From contig NZ_CP060404.1 of NCBI RefSeq assembly GCF_014295035.1, forward strand, positions 6,178,501 to 6,242,500: a stretch of DNA of 64,000 nucleotides, written 5' to 3'. The position numbers and the translations under genes are program-made. The notes under the pieces were generated by a model, which did no database searches, was not told where the DNA came from, and was given only the letters and a program-made list of their open reading frames with translations. Position 1 is the first letter of the stretch; each line of letters begins with the position of its first letter. The stretch comes from Streptomyces buecherae. Its GTDB lineage: Bacteria > Actinomycetota > Actinomycetes > Streptomycetales > Streptomycetaceae. Below are positions 43,045 through 54,942 of the stretch, one piece after another.

Positions 43045-43305
43045 ATGCCGACCAGCGTCCTGGAGGAGGTCAACGACCTGCTGGAGATCGCCGAAGCACA
43101 GGGATATGACTGGCTGCCGGAGTACGCACCGCGCGTCACGTGCCCCGTCGGTCCCTGTGGTGCGATGCCCGACGGGCCGCGGTCGACGAGGGACGTCACG
43201 GTGTTGCAGTGTCCGGCCTGCGGCTCGGCGCACGTGGCGCAGGTGCTGGGTGACAACGGCGGGATCTCCTATGTGTGCACGTCCTGCGGTCATAGCTGGA
43301 GCTGA
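43045..43305 (+). CDS. Small zinc-ribbon protein (first of pair)
   Basis: An 86-residue protein. It starts MPTSVLEEVNDLLEIAEAQGYDWLPEYAPR, a likely helix, and then has a CPVGPC pair, a CPACGSAH pair and CTSCGHSW, giving a zinc ribbon. The function is unknown; small zinc-ribbon proteins often bind nucleic acids or protein partners. ATG 43045 has GGGAGGGG upstream. The next gene starts four bases after its stop, so the two are an operon, lying between two tRNA-Ala genes. Confidence 0.8.
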   Translation: MPTSVLEEVNDLLEIAEAQGYDWLPEYAPRVTCPVGPCGAMPDGPRSTRDVTVLQCPACGSAHVAQVLGDNGGISYVCTSCGHSWS

Positions 43306-43308
43306 TTG

Positions 43309-43542
43309 ATGGGTGCGCACAGCCGTAAATGCGACTGGTGTGGCAGCGGGACGCCGATCGTCCGCGACATGGAACCGCTCAACGCCGACTATCAGTACTG
43401 GTGCGTCGAGTGCGCGCGGGCGCTGATCATAAAAGGCGACCCCATCGAGACGTACCGCGAGCTTGAGGGCGAGCCGATCTACGGGCGTCTGCTGGACGAG
43501 CACTGCACCCTGAAGCGGTTCTACTCGTTCGCCACGGCATAG
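43309..43542 (+). CDS. Small cysteine-rich protein (second of pair)
   Basis: A 77-residue protein. CDWCGSG and CVECARA form a four-cysteine zinc site in the first 40 residues. The rest (GDPIETYRELEGEPIYGRLLDEH) is acidic and helical. I do not recognise the family. It is coupled to the preceding zinc-ribbon gene and probably works with it. ATG 43309 is preceded in frame by a TTG at 43306. Confidence 0.75.
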   Translation: MGAHSRKCDWCGSGTPIVRDMEPLNADYQYWCVECARALIIKGDPIETYRELEGEPIYGRLLDEHCTLKRFYSFATA

Positions 43543-43639
43543 CCGTGGCAGTCGCCCGGAGAACCGATTTGGCGAAAGCCCAGCCGGTCCGTGTAATGTA
43601 GGCGATGCCGCCGAGGGAAACCGAAGCGGGAAACACTTT

Positions 43640-43712
43640 GGGGCTATAGCTCAGTTGGTAGAGCGCCTGCATGGCATGCAGGAGGTCAGGAGTTCAATTC
43701 TCCTTAGCTCCA
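43640..43712 (+). tRNA. tRNA-Ala (anticodon GGC), copy 2
   Basis: Identical over all 73 bases to copy 1, which lies 1361 bases upstream. Flanking sequence differs immediately outside (AACACTT before, CAGAAG after), so the duplication is of the gene only or is old. No CCA is encoded. A TTGGCG...TAATGT element (about 43571-43601) may be its promoter, though the spacing is long. Confidence 0.97.
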
Positions 43713-43738
43713 CAGAAGAACCCCTCAGTGGAGTTCCC

Positions 43739-43775
43739 GAGATCCCGTCCGATCGCATCGGACGGGATCTTCTGG
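43739..43775 (+). terminator. Terminator after tRNA-Ala copy 2
   Basis: 13-bp stem GATCCCGTCCGAT (43741-43753) with ATCGGACGGGATC (43757-43769), 3-base loop, then TTCTGGTTT. Confidence 0.9.
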
Positions 43776-43787
43776 TTTCCCCTGCTC

Positions 43788-44977
43788 TCACGCCGAGTTC
43801 AGCGCCACCGTCGGGTGCAGGCGGGAGGCGCGGATCGCCGGGTACAGGCCCGCGACCACGCCGATCGCCAGCGTGGCGGCCAGGCCGCCCGCCAGGGACC
43901 AGGGTGGGACGACCGTCGCCCAGCCCCGGGACCGCGCGAAGCCGTGCGTGGCCGCCGTGCCGAGCAGCGCGCCCGTGCCGCCGCCGAGCGCCGAGAGCAG
44001 CAGGGACTCGGTCAGGAACTGCAGCCGGATCGCGTTGCGCGTGGCGCCCAGCGAGCGGCGCAGGCCGATCTCCTGGCGGCGTTCCAGGACCGAGATGACC
44101 ATGGTGTTGGCCACCCCGACCCCGCCGACCAGCAGGGCCACCGCGCCTAGGCCCAGCATCAGGTGGGTCAGGCCCTCGTTCGTGGCGGCCTTGGCGGCCA
44201 GCGCGTCCGAGGGGCGGGAGACCTTGACGACCGCCTCGTCGCCGGGGTTGACGGTGCGGGCCAGGACCGCCCGTACGTCCTCGACCGAGGCGTCCGTGGA
44301 GCGCTCGAAGACGGTGCTGGGGTGGCCGTCGAAGCCGAAGTAGCGTTCGGCGGCGGGGAATCCGACCATGGCCACCCGGTCCAGCGTGGGGACCAGTTCG
44401 ATCGGCTTGAGGATGCCGACGACGACCACGCGCGTCTCGTTCATCATGATCGCCTCACCGGTGCGGGTGATGCCCAGCCGCTCCGCCGCCACCGCGCCGA
44501 GCACCGTCGTCGGCAGGCGCTCGCCGGCCGGGGTCAGCCAGGTGCCCCGGGCGACCTCGCCGCCCAGCGTGGTCAGCAGGTCGAGGCGGGCCGCCTGGGT
44601 GGTGACGCCGGCGGTGCGCTCCTGGGGGACCACGTCGCTGCGGCGAATGCGCGCGTCGACGTTGGCGGTCGCCGTGGCGTGCCGCACCGGGCCGATGCGC
44701 TCGACCATCGCCACCGCGTTCTTCGGCAGCTTCACCTCCTGCCCCGTGACGTCGTCGCCGGCCTCGGCCGTGAGCAGGTTGGTGCCGAGCCGATCGAGCT
44801 GGGCCATCAGGTCGGCGCGGCTCGACTCGGCGAGGCCGACGACCGCGACCATGGTCGCGATGCCGATGGCGATGCCGAGCGCCGAGAGCACCACGCGCGC
44901 GCGGCGTGCGCGCAGGCCGACCGCGCCGACGCGGAGGATGTCCCGTGGGGCCAGCCGGGCGGGCTTGAGGTCCCTCG

Positions 44978-44981
<4 letters not shown>
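43788..44981 (-). CDS. ABC transporter permease, MacB/FtsX type
   Basis: A 397-residue membrane protein. One N-terminal helix (about 35-55; VVLSALGIAIGIATMVAVVGL) is followed by a large outside MacB-like domain (about 60-260), then three C-terminal helices (about 275-385) of the FtsX fold, with the conserved RRQEIGLRRSLGATR. Proteins like this work with a MacB-type ATPase and an adaptor to export peptides or drugs, or to transmit force. ATG 44981 overlaps the stop of the ATPase gene by four bases. It is the last gene of a four-gene minus-strand operon. Confidence 0.9.
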
Positions 44982-45669
<688 letters not shown>

Positions 45670-45673
<4 letters not shown>

Positions 45674-46746
45674 GGCTTCGCCACCCCGACCCGCATGCCC
45701 TCGCGCACGTCCGGGCCGCTGACCTCGATCTGCCCGTCGGCCGTCATGCCCGTCTCCACCCGCACCACGGTGCTGGTGCCGTCCCGTACGACCTGAAGTC
45801 CGTAGCCGCCGTCCGCGCCGCGCAGGGCGATGACCGCCTCTACGGGGACGGCGAGGACGTCCTTGTGGGCCTCGCTGACGAATCTCACGCTCGCCGACGC
45901 CCTGGTGTCCTCGCCCGACGCGATGGCCGAACCGCCGTCCAGGACGACTTCGACGGTGATGCCCTCCTCGGCCGCGCCGCCCTCGGCGGCGGACTCCTCG
46001 GGGCGTACCGTCCCGGCGACCCGGCCGGGCACGGTCCTGCCGCTCGGCAGGGTGACCTCGACCTTGGTGTCGCGGGCGGTGAGCGCGCTGTCGCCGAGTT
46101 CCAGCTCGGCCCGTACGACGGGTTTGGTGGAGGCGACCGTGAGGACCGGGTCGCCCGGGCCGACCTGGTCGGCGAGTGCCGCGTCGGCCGCGACCACCTT
46201 GACCCTGCCCGGCTGGAAGACGACGTCGCCCCGGCCGACCCGGCCGGTGGGGACGCGGTTCAGGGACTTCTGCCACCGCTTGACGGCGGCCTCGGTGTCC
46301 TCGTCGTACCGCGGGTCGATGTACAGGCCGGCGCCGAACCCCAAGTCGCGCAGGTTGCGCTCCAGTTGCAGCACGTCGGTGCCCCGGTCGCCCACCTTCA
46401 TCTCGCGGAACATCGGGGCCGGCCCGTACAGCAGCGTGACCGGTTTGTCGTCCAGCTCGTACAGCGCCTGGCCCTGGGACAGTGACGCGCCCTGGACGGC
46501 GGCCACCGTTACGGTGCCGTCGACGGCGGACTTGACGGGGCGGCGCTGGGCGAAGTCGAGCGTGCCGTCGACGGTCTTGGCCCGCACGAGGTCGGTGCGC
46601 ACGACGGTGGCGGTGGCGGGCGGCAGGTCGCCGCCGCGCCCCGGGTTGCCGCCGTCACCGTCGTCGCCGAGGAGCAGGACGCCCCCGGCGGCAGCGGCGA
46701 CGACGGCCACCGCGCCGCACGCGCGGATCGCGGTGCCGCGCCTCAC
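45670..46746 (-). CDS. Membrane-fusion-like adaptor with a peptidoglycan-binding domain
   Basis: A 358-residue protein. It has an N-terminal signal or anchor helix (ACGAVAVVAAAAGGVLLL), a lipoyl/HlyD-type hairpin region with SAVDGTVTVAAVQGASLSQGQAL, a peptidoglycan_binding_1 domain (about 120-165; VLQLERNLRDLGFG...AAVKRWQKSL) and a beta-barrel C-terminus. In Gram-positive bacteria such proteins hold the transporter to the wall and carry its substrate outwards. GTG 46746 overlaps the lipoprotein stop (GTGA), so translation is coupled. Confidence 0.87.
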
Positions 46747-47399
46747 TGCATGCCGTCCAGGCCCTCGAGCAGCTTGCCCTTGCACGCCTCGCGGGCCTGT
46801 TCGTACGCCGGCGACTCGGTGTCGATGACCGGGGAGCCCGGGTTCGGGTCGCCGCCGGGCTGGGCGTTGCCGCCGCTCATGGTCGGGTTGGTGAACCGCG
46901 AGACGCCGTTGTCCCGCATGCACTTGGCGTGCGCGAGCATCGACTCGTAGTCCTTCTGCTGGTCGCGCTTGGGTTCGGCCGTCATGGTCTTCCGGAGTTC
47001 GGGGACGCAGACGCCGTTCTTGCCGCCCTTGATGCCCTCGTTGCGGCCGGGTTGGGAGCCGATCGCGTTGACCTTCTTCCAGTCGAGGTAGCCGCTGAGC
47101 TTGGGGTCGGGGAAGTCCGGGTAGCCGCCCTTGGCGCGCATGCACTGGACGTACGCCAACTGCGCGTCGTAGAAGGCGCTCTTGCCGGCGGTCCGGCTGT
47201 CCGGGGCGCGTGTGTCCCGCGCGTCCTGTGTGGACTGCGAGGCCGACGGGGCTTGCGGCACCGAGGCGATGTCGTCGCTCGACCGCGTGCCGTCGGAGTC
47301 GTCGCCGCCGCACGCCACCGAGAGGGCGAGCACGGGGGCCGCGACGAGCGCGGCCAGCCGCAGTCGGGTGGGGCTCGGGGAGATCGTTGGGGAACTCAT
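46743..47399 (-). CDS. Lipoprotein heading the ABC operon
   Basis: A 218-residue exported protein. It has a lipoprotein signal with lipobox LSVAC (Cys near residue 28), a Ser/Thr/Asp linker, then a domain with two CMR motifs (AYVQCMRAKG and AHAKCMRDNG) plus further cysteines (VCVPE, EACKGK). This two-CMR arrangement is seen in actinobacterial lipoproteins encoded beside such transporters. Its role is unknown, perhaps substrate or signal capture for the divergent sensor kinase. ATG 47399 begins the signal peptide. Confidence 0.82.
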   Translation of the reverse strand: MSSPTISPSPTRLRLAALVAAPVLALSVACGGDDSDGTRSSDDIASVPQAPSASQSTQDARDTRAPDSRTAGKSAFYDAQLAYVQCMRAKGGYPDFPDPKLSGYLDWKKVNAIGSQPGRNEGIKGGKNGVCVPELRKTMTAEPKRDQQKDYESMLAHAKCMRDNGVSRFTNPTMSGGNAQPGGDPNPGSPVIDTESPAYEQAREACKGKLLEGLDGMQ

Positions 47400-47533
47400 G
47401 GCCGTAACCCTCGGCAGGGCACGTGATGGCCGTTCCATGGCCACATGATGAGAACGTAACAATGCCCCCGACCTGCGTATCCGCCACCGTCCGGGGCGGC
47501 GGACCGGCCCCTCACATGCTCATAATCATCCGC

Positions 47534-48229
47534 ATGCCGCACGTGCTGCTCATCGAGGACGACGCGTCCGTACGGGACGGAATGGAGCTCGTGCTGCGCC
47601 GGCACGGGTACGACGTCGACGTGGCCGCCACCGGCGAGGAGGCCCTCGCCCTGCTGGACGGCCCGGGCAGCGGGCGGATCGAGTTGGCCGTGCTCGACCT
47701 GATGCTGCCGGACCTGGACGGCTTCGAGGTGTGCCGCCGCATCCGCGCCAGGACCGCCGTGCTGCCGGTCATCATGCTGACCGCGCGCGGCGACGACCAG
47801 GACATCGTGGCCGGCCTGGAGGCGGGCGCCGACGACTACGTGGTCAAGCCGGTCACCGCGCCCGTCCTGGAGGCCCGCATCCGGGCCGCGCTGCGGCGCG
47901 CGGAGCCGTCCGGGGCGGCGCAGCAGGCGGGCACCGACCTCGCGGGGCTGGTGATCGACCGCGCCGGCCTGACCGTCACCAAACACGGGGTGCGGCTCGC
48001 GCTGCCCCCCACCGAGCTGCGGCTCCTCCTTGAGCTGTCGGCCTCCCCCTGCCGGGTGTTCAGCCGGGAACAACTCCTGGAGTCGGTCTGGGACCACACG
48101 TTCCTGGGCGACTCCCGGCTGGTGGACGCCGCGGTCGGACGGCTGCGGGCCAAGCTGGAGGACGTGCCGGCCAAGCCGCGGTACATCCAGACGGTGCGCG
48201 GCTTCGGCTACCGCTTCGGGCCGCTGTGA
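47534..48229 (+). CDS. OmpR-family response regulator
   Basis: A 231-residue regulator. The receiver domain (1-118) has the acidic pair ED in IEDDASV, phospho-accepting Asp55 in VLDLMLPD and the switch Lys in YVVKPVTA. The winged-helix DNA-binding domain (about 130-230) ends RYIQTVRGFGYRFG. It is divergent from the ABC efflux operon and probably controls it. ATG 47534 starts the conserved MPHVLLIEDD; an ATG at 47516 adds six residues. Its stop overlaps a GTG at 48226. Confidence 0.95.
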   Translation: MPHVLLIEDDASVRDGMELVLRRHGYDVDVAATGEEALALLDGPGSGRIELAVLDLMLPDLDGFEVCRRIRARTAVLPVIMLTARGDDQDIVAGLEAGADDYVVKPVTAPVLEARIRAALRRAEPSGAAQQAGTDLAGLVIDRAGLTVTKHGVRLALPPTELRLLLELSASPCRVFSREQLLESVWDHTFLGDSRLVDAAVGRLRAKLEDVPAKPRYIQTVRGFGYRFGPL

Positions 48230-48504
48230 ACGGGGCTGTTGTGAACGGGACCGCCGGCGGGCTGCGGGCCGCTGTCGGGCGCCGGGCTGTCGTCGGACGT
48301 CGGGTTGTCGTCGGGGTTCGGGCCTGGGGTGTGTGCCGGAAGTGGGGCGTACGGCGGGCTCCGGGTGTGCGCCGGGTCGGGGGTGCGCGTGGGGCTCGGG
48401 GCGCGGTCGGAGTCGTCGGGGGCGCGCGGGGCGCGGCGCGGCGCGTGGGAGGTGGCGTGGGGCGTACGTGGAGTGCCGGGGCGCTGGCGGGTGGCGTGCT
48501 GTGA
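48226..48504 (+). CDS. Candidate 92-residue Arg/Val/Gly-rich ORF between regulator and kinase
   Basis: The frame starts at the GTG inside the GTGA that ends the response regulator and stops at the TGA inside a GTGA at 48501, an in-frame start of the kinase. The product is low in complexity (VVNG, VGRR, RRVGG). The DNA is G/T-rich like other spacers here, so it may be an expanded linker rather than a working gene. It resembles no known family. Confidence 0.3.
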   Translation: MNGAVVNGTAGGLRAAVGRRAVVGRRVVVGVRAWGVCRKWGVRRAPGVRRVGGARGARGAVGVVGGARGAARRVGGGVGRTWSAGALAGGVL

Positions 48505-48524
48505 GACGGGTGTGGGGTGGGGGA

Positions 48525-50207
48525 GTGAAGCGGCGCTCCCGTCGGCTCGTCGGCGGGCTGCGTACCCGGCTCGTCGTCACGTTCGTCCTGGCCACGCTCA
48601 TCAGCGCGGCGACCGCGACCGCCCTCGCCTACCGGGACGCGCGCACCGCCGTGTTGCAACGCGCCCAGAGCGCGGCCGTGAGCGACCTCCGGGAGCGGGC
48701 CACCGTCGTCGCCGCCGACTTCGACGTACCGCCCGACCAGCGGTCGCTGTCCCGGTTCGCGGCCCGGGTGTCGGAGGGCATCGGCGCCCGGCCCGTGGTC
48801 GCCCGCTACCAGGACCTGGTCGCCGTATCCGACGCGCGCGCCGAGACGGCCGGCCGGATCACCGCCGAGCTGCGGGCCGCCGTGCGCGCCGGTGAGCAGG
48901 CCCAGTTCCAGCGCGTGGCCTGGCGCGGCGAACCGTACCTGGTCGTCGGCATGCCCGTGCGGTACGCCGACGGCGACCGCCGTACCTCGGGGCTTGAGGT
49001 CTTCGCCATCGCCGACCTGCGGGCCGAACGGGACGACACGGCCGCGCTGCTGGACTCGGTGCGGGCGGGCATCGTGCCCGTGGTGGTGCTGGCCGCGCTG
49101 CTGGCGCTGCTGGCCGCGGGCACGGTCCTGCGTCCGGTACGCAAGCTCAGCCGGGCCACCCGTGAGCTGGCGGCGGGCGACCTGGGGAGCCGGGTCGCCG
49201 TTCGGGGGCACGACGAACTCGCCGACCTGGCCCGTACCTTCAACGAGACCGCCGACGCGCTCCAGGCGTCGGACGCGGAACTGCGCGAGCAGGAGGCCAA
49301 GGCGCGCCGCTTCGTGGCGGACGTCTCGCACGAACTGCGGACCCCGCTCGCGGCCATGACCATGGTGGCGACGGTCCTGGAGGAGGACGCCGACCAGCTT
49401 CCCCCGGACGTGGCGCGGGCGGCCCGCACCGTCGGCGCGGAGACGGCCCGGCTGTCCCGGCTGGTCGAGGACCTGATGGAGATCTCCCGCTTCGACGCGA
49501 AGGCGGCGCACCTGAACGCGGCCGAGACCGACCTCGCCGAGACGGTACGGGCCACGCTGGCCCTGCGCGGCTGGACGGACCGGGTGCACACGCGCCTCGA
49601 CGAGGGCGTGCGGGCGGTGGTCGACCGGCGTCGCGTCGACGTGATCGTCGCCAACCTGGTGGGCAACGCGCTGCGGCACGGGGCCCCGCCGGTGATCGTG
49701 ACCCTGGCCACGGACGGCGCGGCGGACGGGGAGTGGGTGACCCTCACGGTCGCCGACCACGGGCCCGGGCTGCCGCCGCGGGCCCGGGAGCGGGTCTTCG
49801 ACCGCTTCTACAAGGCGGACGCGGCCCGCACGCGCGGCGCGGCCGACGCGAGCGGTCAGGGCAGCGGCCTGGGCATGGCCATCGCTCTGGAGAACGCGCG
49901 CCTGCACGGCGGAACCATCGAGGTGGCGGATGCGCCGGACACGGCGGCTGGGACTGATAGGGCTGATGTGGTGGGTGGGGCGGATGGGGTGGGCATGGCG
50001 GCCGGGGTCGGTCGGGGCACGGGTGTCGGCCGGGGCGCGGAGGGCGGCGCACCGCCGCGCGGTGCGGTCTTCACGCTGCGGCTGCCGCTGCGACGCGCGG
50101 GAGACGCGGAGCGTTCGGATGAGACGGAGCGCCTGAGCGGCGCGGGGCCTACGGGGCCTACGGGGCGTACGGGGCACGCGGGATCTACGGGAGGGGTGGC
50201 GGAGTGA
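48525..50207 (+). CDS. Sensor histidine kinase
   Basis: A protein of about 560 residues. Two membrane helices (about 16-34 and 185-205) enclose an outside sensor domain. A HAMP domain follows (LRPVRKLSRATRELAAGDLGSRV), then the dimerisation helix with the phosphorylated histidine (His269, VSHELRTPLAAM), and the ATPase domain with N box NLVGNALRHG and G boxes DHGPGLP and GQGSGLGMAIA. A Gly-rich, poorly conserved insert interrupts the end of the ATPase domain. The start is GTG 48525 or GTG 48501 (eight residues more, coupled to the ORF before). The partner is the response regulator upstream. Confidence 0.93.
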   Translation: MKRRSRRLVGGLRTRLVVTFVLATLISAATATALAYRDARTAVLQRAQSAAVSDLRERATVVAADFDVPPDQRSLSRFAARVSEGIGARPVVARYQDLVAVSDARAETAGRITAELRAAVRAGEQAQFQRVAWRGEPYLVVGMPVRYADGDRRTSGLEVFAIADLRAERDDTAALLDSVRAGIVPVVVLAALLALLAAGTVLRPVRKLSRATRELAAGDLGSRVAVRGHDELADLARTFNETADALQASDAELREQEAKARRFVADVSHELRTPLAAMTMVATVLEEDADQLPPDVARAARTVGAETARLSRLVEDLMEISRFDAKAAHLNAAETDLAETVRATLALRGWTDRVHTRLDEGVRAVVDRRRVDVIVANLVGNALRHGAPPVIVTLATDGAADGEWVTLTVADHGPGLPPRARERVFDRFYKADAARTRGAADASGQGSGLGMAIALENARLHGGTIEVADAPDTAAGTDRADVVGGADGVGMAAGVGRGTGVGRGAEGGAPPRGAVFTLRLPLRRAGDAERSDETERLSGAGPTGPTGRTGHAGSTGGVAE

Positions 50208-50872
50208 GCGACGGGCGAGGGGGCGCGGGCATCGCCGCATCGGGGACCGACGCCGCGCCGGGGATGCGCACCGCATTGGGCACCGGCGCCGCGCCGGGGA
50301 TCGGCACCGCGCCGCAGCGCGCCCCGCGACGCCGCGCGCGGCCGCTGTCGCGGCGGTGGGGGCCGGGGCCGGCGCCGGCTCGGGCGCTCGGGCTGGGGCT
50401 CGGCCTCGGTCTGGTGCTCGGGCTGGCGGGCTGCGGCGTCCAGCCGACCGGCGTGGTGGACGCCGGCGAGCCCGCGTCCGGGCTGACGCGCGGGATGCGG
50501 TTGTACTACGCGTCCGAGGGCGGACTGCGCGCCGTGCCGCTGCTCGACCGGGAGGTCACCGAGCTGAACTCGGTGATCAAGCTGCTCGCCCAGGGCCCAC
50601 CCGCCGCCGAGCAGCGCGACGGGCTCACCTCGCTCGTCCAACTCAACGGCGCCTCGGCGACCGGTTCGGGGTCGCGGGTCACCGTGCGCTACGAGGGCCC
50701 CTACCCGGCGGACGGGCGTGACCTGGGTACCGGGCAGTTGGTGTGCACCATGGCGCGCGCCCAGGCCGTGCTCGACCCCGAGGTCAGGACCGACGACGTC
50801 GAGGTCACCATCCGCCCGTCCGACGGCGACCCGCTGGGCCCCTACCGGTGCGCGGAGTTCCGCAACGGCTGA
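50204..50872 (+). CDS. Lipoprotein coupled to the sensor kinase
   Basis: A 222-residue protein. The first 50 residues are low in complexity, with an AAPG/GTGAAPG repeat. A signal (ARALGLGLGLGLVLGLAGC) with lipobox LAGC ends at about Cys77. The exported part has a GerM-like look: YYASEGGLRAVPLLDREV, LAQGPPAAEQRDGLTSLVQ and TVRYEGP. Its start overlaps the kinase stop as GTGA. A later start that leaves only the signal peptide is possible. Lipoproteins of this kind are common partners of actinobacterial two-component systems. Confidence 0.8.
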   Translation: MSDGRGGAGIAASGTDAAPGMRTALGTGAAPGIGTAPQRAPRRRARPLSRRWGPGPAPARALGLGLGLGLVLGLAGCGVQPTGVVDAGEPASGLTRGMRLYYASEGGLRAVPLLDREVTELNSVIKLLAQGPPAAEQRDGLTSLVQLNGASATGSGSRVTVRYEGPYPADGRDLGTGQLVCTMARAQAVLDPEVRTDDVEVTIRPSDGDPLGPYRCAEFRNG

Positions 50873-51082
50873 GCGGCGGCCGGCGCGCCGGGCCGTGGGG
50901 GCGGACGTCGCGGGCGTGCGGCGTCGGGCCCACGGCGGGTGACGGGCCGCGGGCCGGTCGGTCGGTCGCGGGGGGACCGTCGATCGCGGGTGGTCGGCGG
51001 GCCCGGACGGGCCGGGTCCGGGGCGGCGTACGGGCGGGCCGGGGCCAGGCGGCGTACGGTGCGGGTGCTTGAGCCGCTGCGG

Positions 51083-51088
51083 TAACCT
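51083..51088 (+). promoter_or_regulatory. -10 element of the leuS leader
   Basis: TAACCT ends six bases before the leader-peptide ATG at 51095, so the leader transcript probably starts at or next to that ATG and is read leaderless. Confidence 0.6.
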
Positions 51089-51094
51089 GACCCC

Positions 51095-51133
51095 ATGCGT
51101 GCCGTACGCCTTCTGCTTAGCGAGCCGCGCTGA
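51095..51133 (+). CDS. leuS leader peptide
   Basis: A 12-residue peptide MRAVRLLLSEPR with three leucine codons in a row (CTT CTG CTT, two of them rare in this GC-rich genome), followed by an attenuator terminator. Ribosome stalling at the Leu codons would decide which hairpin forms, raising leuS expression when charged tRNA-Leu is short. The last codons, GCCGCGC (51124-51130), can pair with GCGCGGC (51170-51176). Confidence 0.8.
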   Translation: MRAVRLLLSEPR

Positions 51134-51202
51134 TCAGTACCGACCGAAGCGATGAGCCGGTCGGCATCGGCGCGGCGTCCCCTCCTGTGCGAGGGGATTT
51201 TT
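51124..51202 (+). promoter_or_regulatory. Leucine attenuator: competing hairpins and U-tract terminator
   Basis: The terminator TCCCCTC (51178-51184) / GAGGGGA (51191-51197) has a 6-base loop and is followed by TTTTT (51198-51202). Upstream elements are CCGACCG (about 51140-51146) / CGGTCGG (51158-51164) and the GCCGCGC/GCGCGGC pair that embraces it. This is the standard layout of transcription attenuation by a leader peptide. Confidence 0.8.
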
Positions 51203-51253
51203 CGTTTCCGTACGTACCCGCTGGCAGAGACGATCGATGGAGCTTTGAGGACG

Positions 51254-54148
<2,895 letters not shown>

Positions 54149-54233
54149 TGCGTGTGGCCGGCCTGTTGGACAGCGGACGTGCCGGCCGGTGGGCGGGCCG
54201 GCCGGCGGGCCGGTGGGCGGCGTGCCGGTAGGG

Positions 54234-54360
54234 CGGGCGGGCCTGGCGCCCCGGGCTGGGGTGTGGTGCGTGGCCTGGGGCGGTGGGTGTGCCGGCCGGT
54301 GGACGGGCGGGCCTGGCGCCCCGGGCTGCGGTGGAGTGCGTGACCTCGGGCGGTGGGTGG
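54234..54360 (+). repeat. 70-bp period duplication
   Basis: GGGCGGGCCTGGCGCCCCGG and the following 40 bases recur with 70-base spacing (GCCTGGCGCC at 54241 and at 54311), with a few substitutions. Confidence 0.7.
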
Positions 54361-54900
54361 TGTGCGGTCTGGTCGTGGGTGAGACGACGACCGGTGGGTG
54401 ATGTGCGGCCGAGGGGTCCGCACGGCCGTGCGTCCTCTTGCTGCTCAGCGCGCTCTGGGGCCGGCCGTGCCGGGTTGGGATCGGCTGTGCCCGGTCGGAT
54501 TCGGTTGGGACCGGTTCGGTTCGGTCAGGTCCGGTTGGGTCCAGCCGGGTTCGGTTGGGTTCGGCCGGGGCTTGGCGGGGCCTGGTTGGGGCTCGGCACG
54601 GAGCTGCGTTGCGGGGCAGCGTTGCGGGCCAGGTCTGTCGTGACCTGTCGTCGATGTTGTCCCCGCGCTTCGTCGAGCTGACCAGCACCCGTGAAGGCGG
54701 CGGGCCGTCCTGGTCGTGGGTTCCGCTGGATGCCGGCTGACGGCTTCGGGGTGCTGGCGCGTGCGGGCCGGGGCGGCGTGCGGGGTTGCTGCTCTGGAGC
54801 GGGGGCCTTGCTGGGTGGTGGCGTGCGGTGCGGTGGTGGTGAGTGGGTGATGAATGCGGGGTAGCAGCGGTCGGCTGCTGTGCTGGTGGTTGAGTTCTGC

Positions 54901-54942
54901 TGTCTGCTGTCTGCTGTCTGCTGTCTGCTGTCTGCTGTCTGC
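54901..54942 (+). repeat. Heptamer tandem repeat TGTCTGC, six copies
   Basis: Six perfect copies in 42 bases, preceded by a near-match GTTCTGC. Seven-base units would shift a frame if copy number changed, but no gene is seen across it. Confidence 0.9.

Noticed and set aside
42252..43109. 285-codon plus-strand frame over tRNA-Ala copy 1 and the repeat spacer
   Set aside because: It overlaps a tRNA and a terminator and consists of repeat-derived low-complexity sequence.
42279..43712. The two tRNA-Ala copies as att sites of an integrated element
   Set aside because: No integrase gene lies between them and both tRNAs are complete with their own terminators; kept only as a point to compare in relatives.
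54901..54942. Heptamer array as a CRISPR or phase-variable gene
   Set aside because: No spacers between units, so not CRISPR, and no gene whose frame it could switch.
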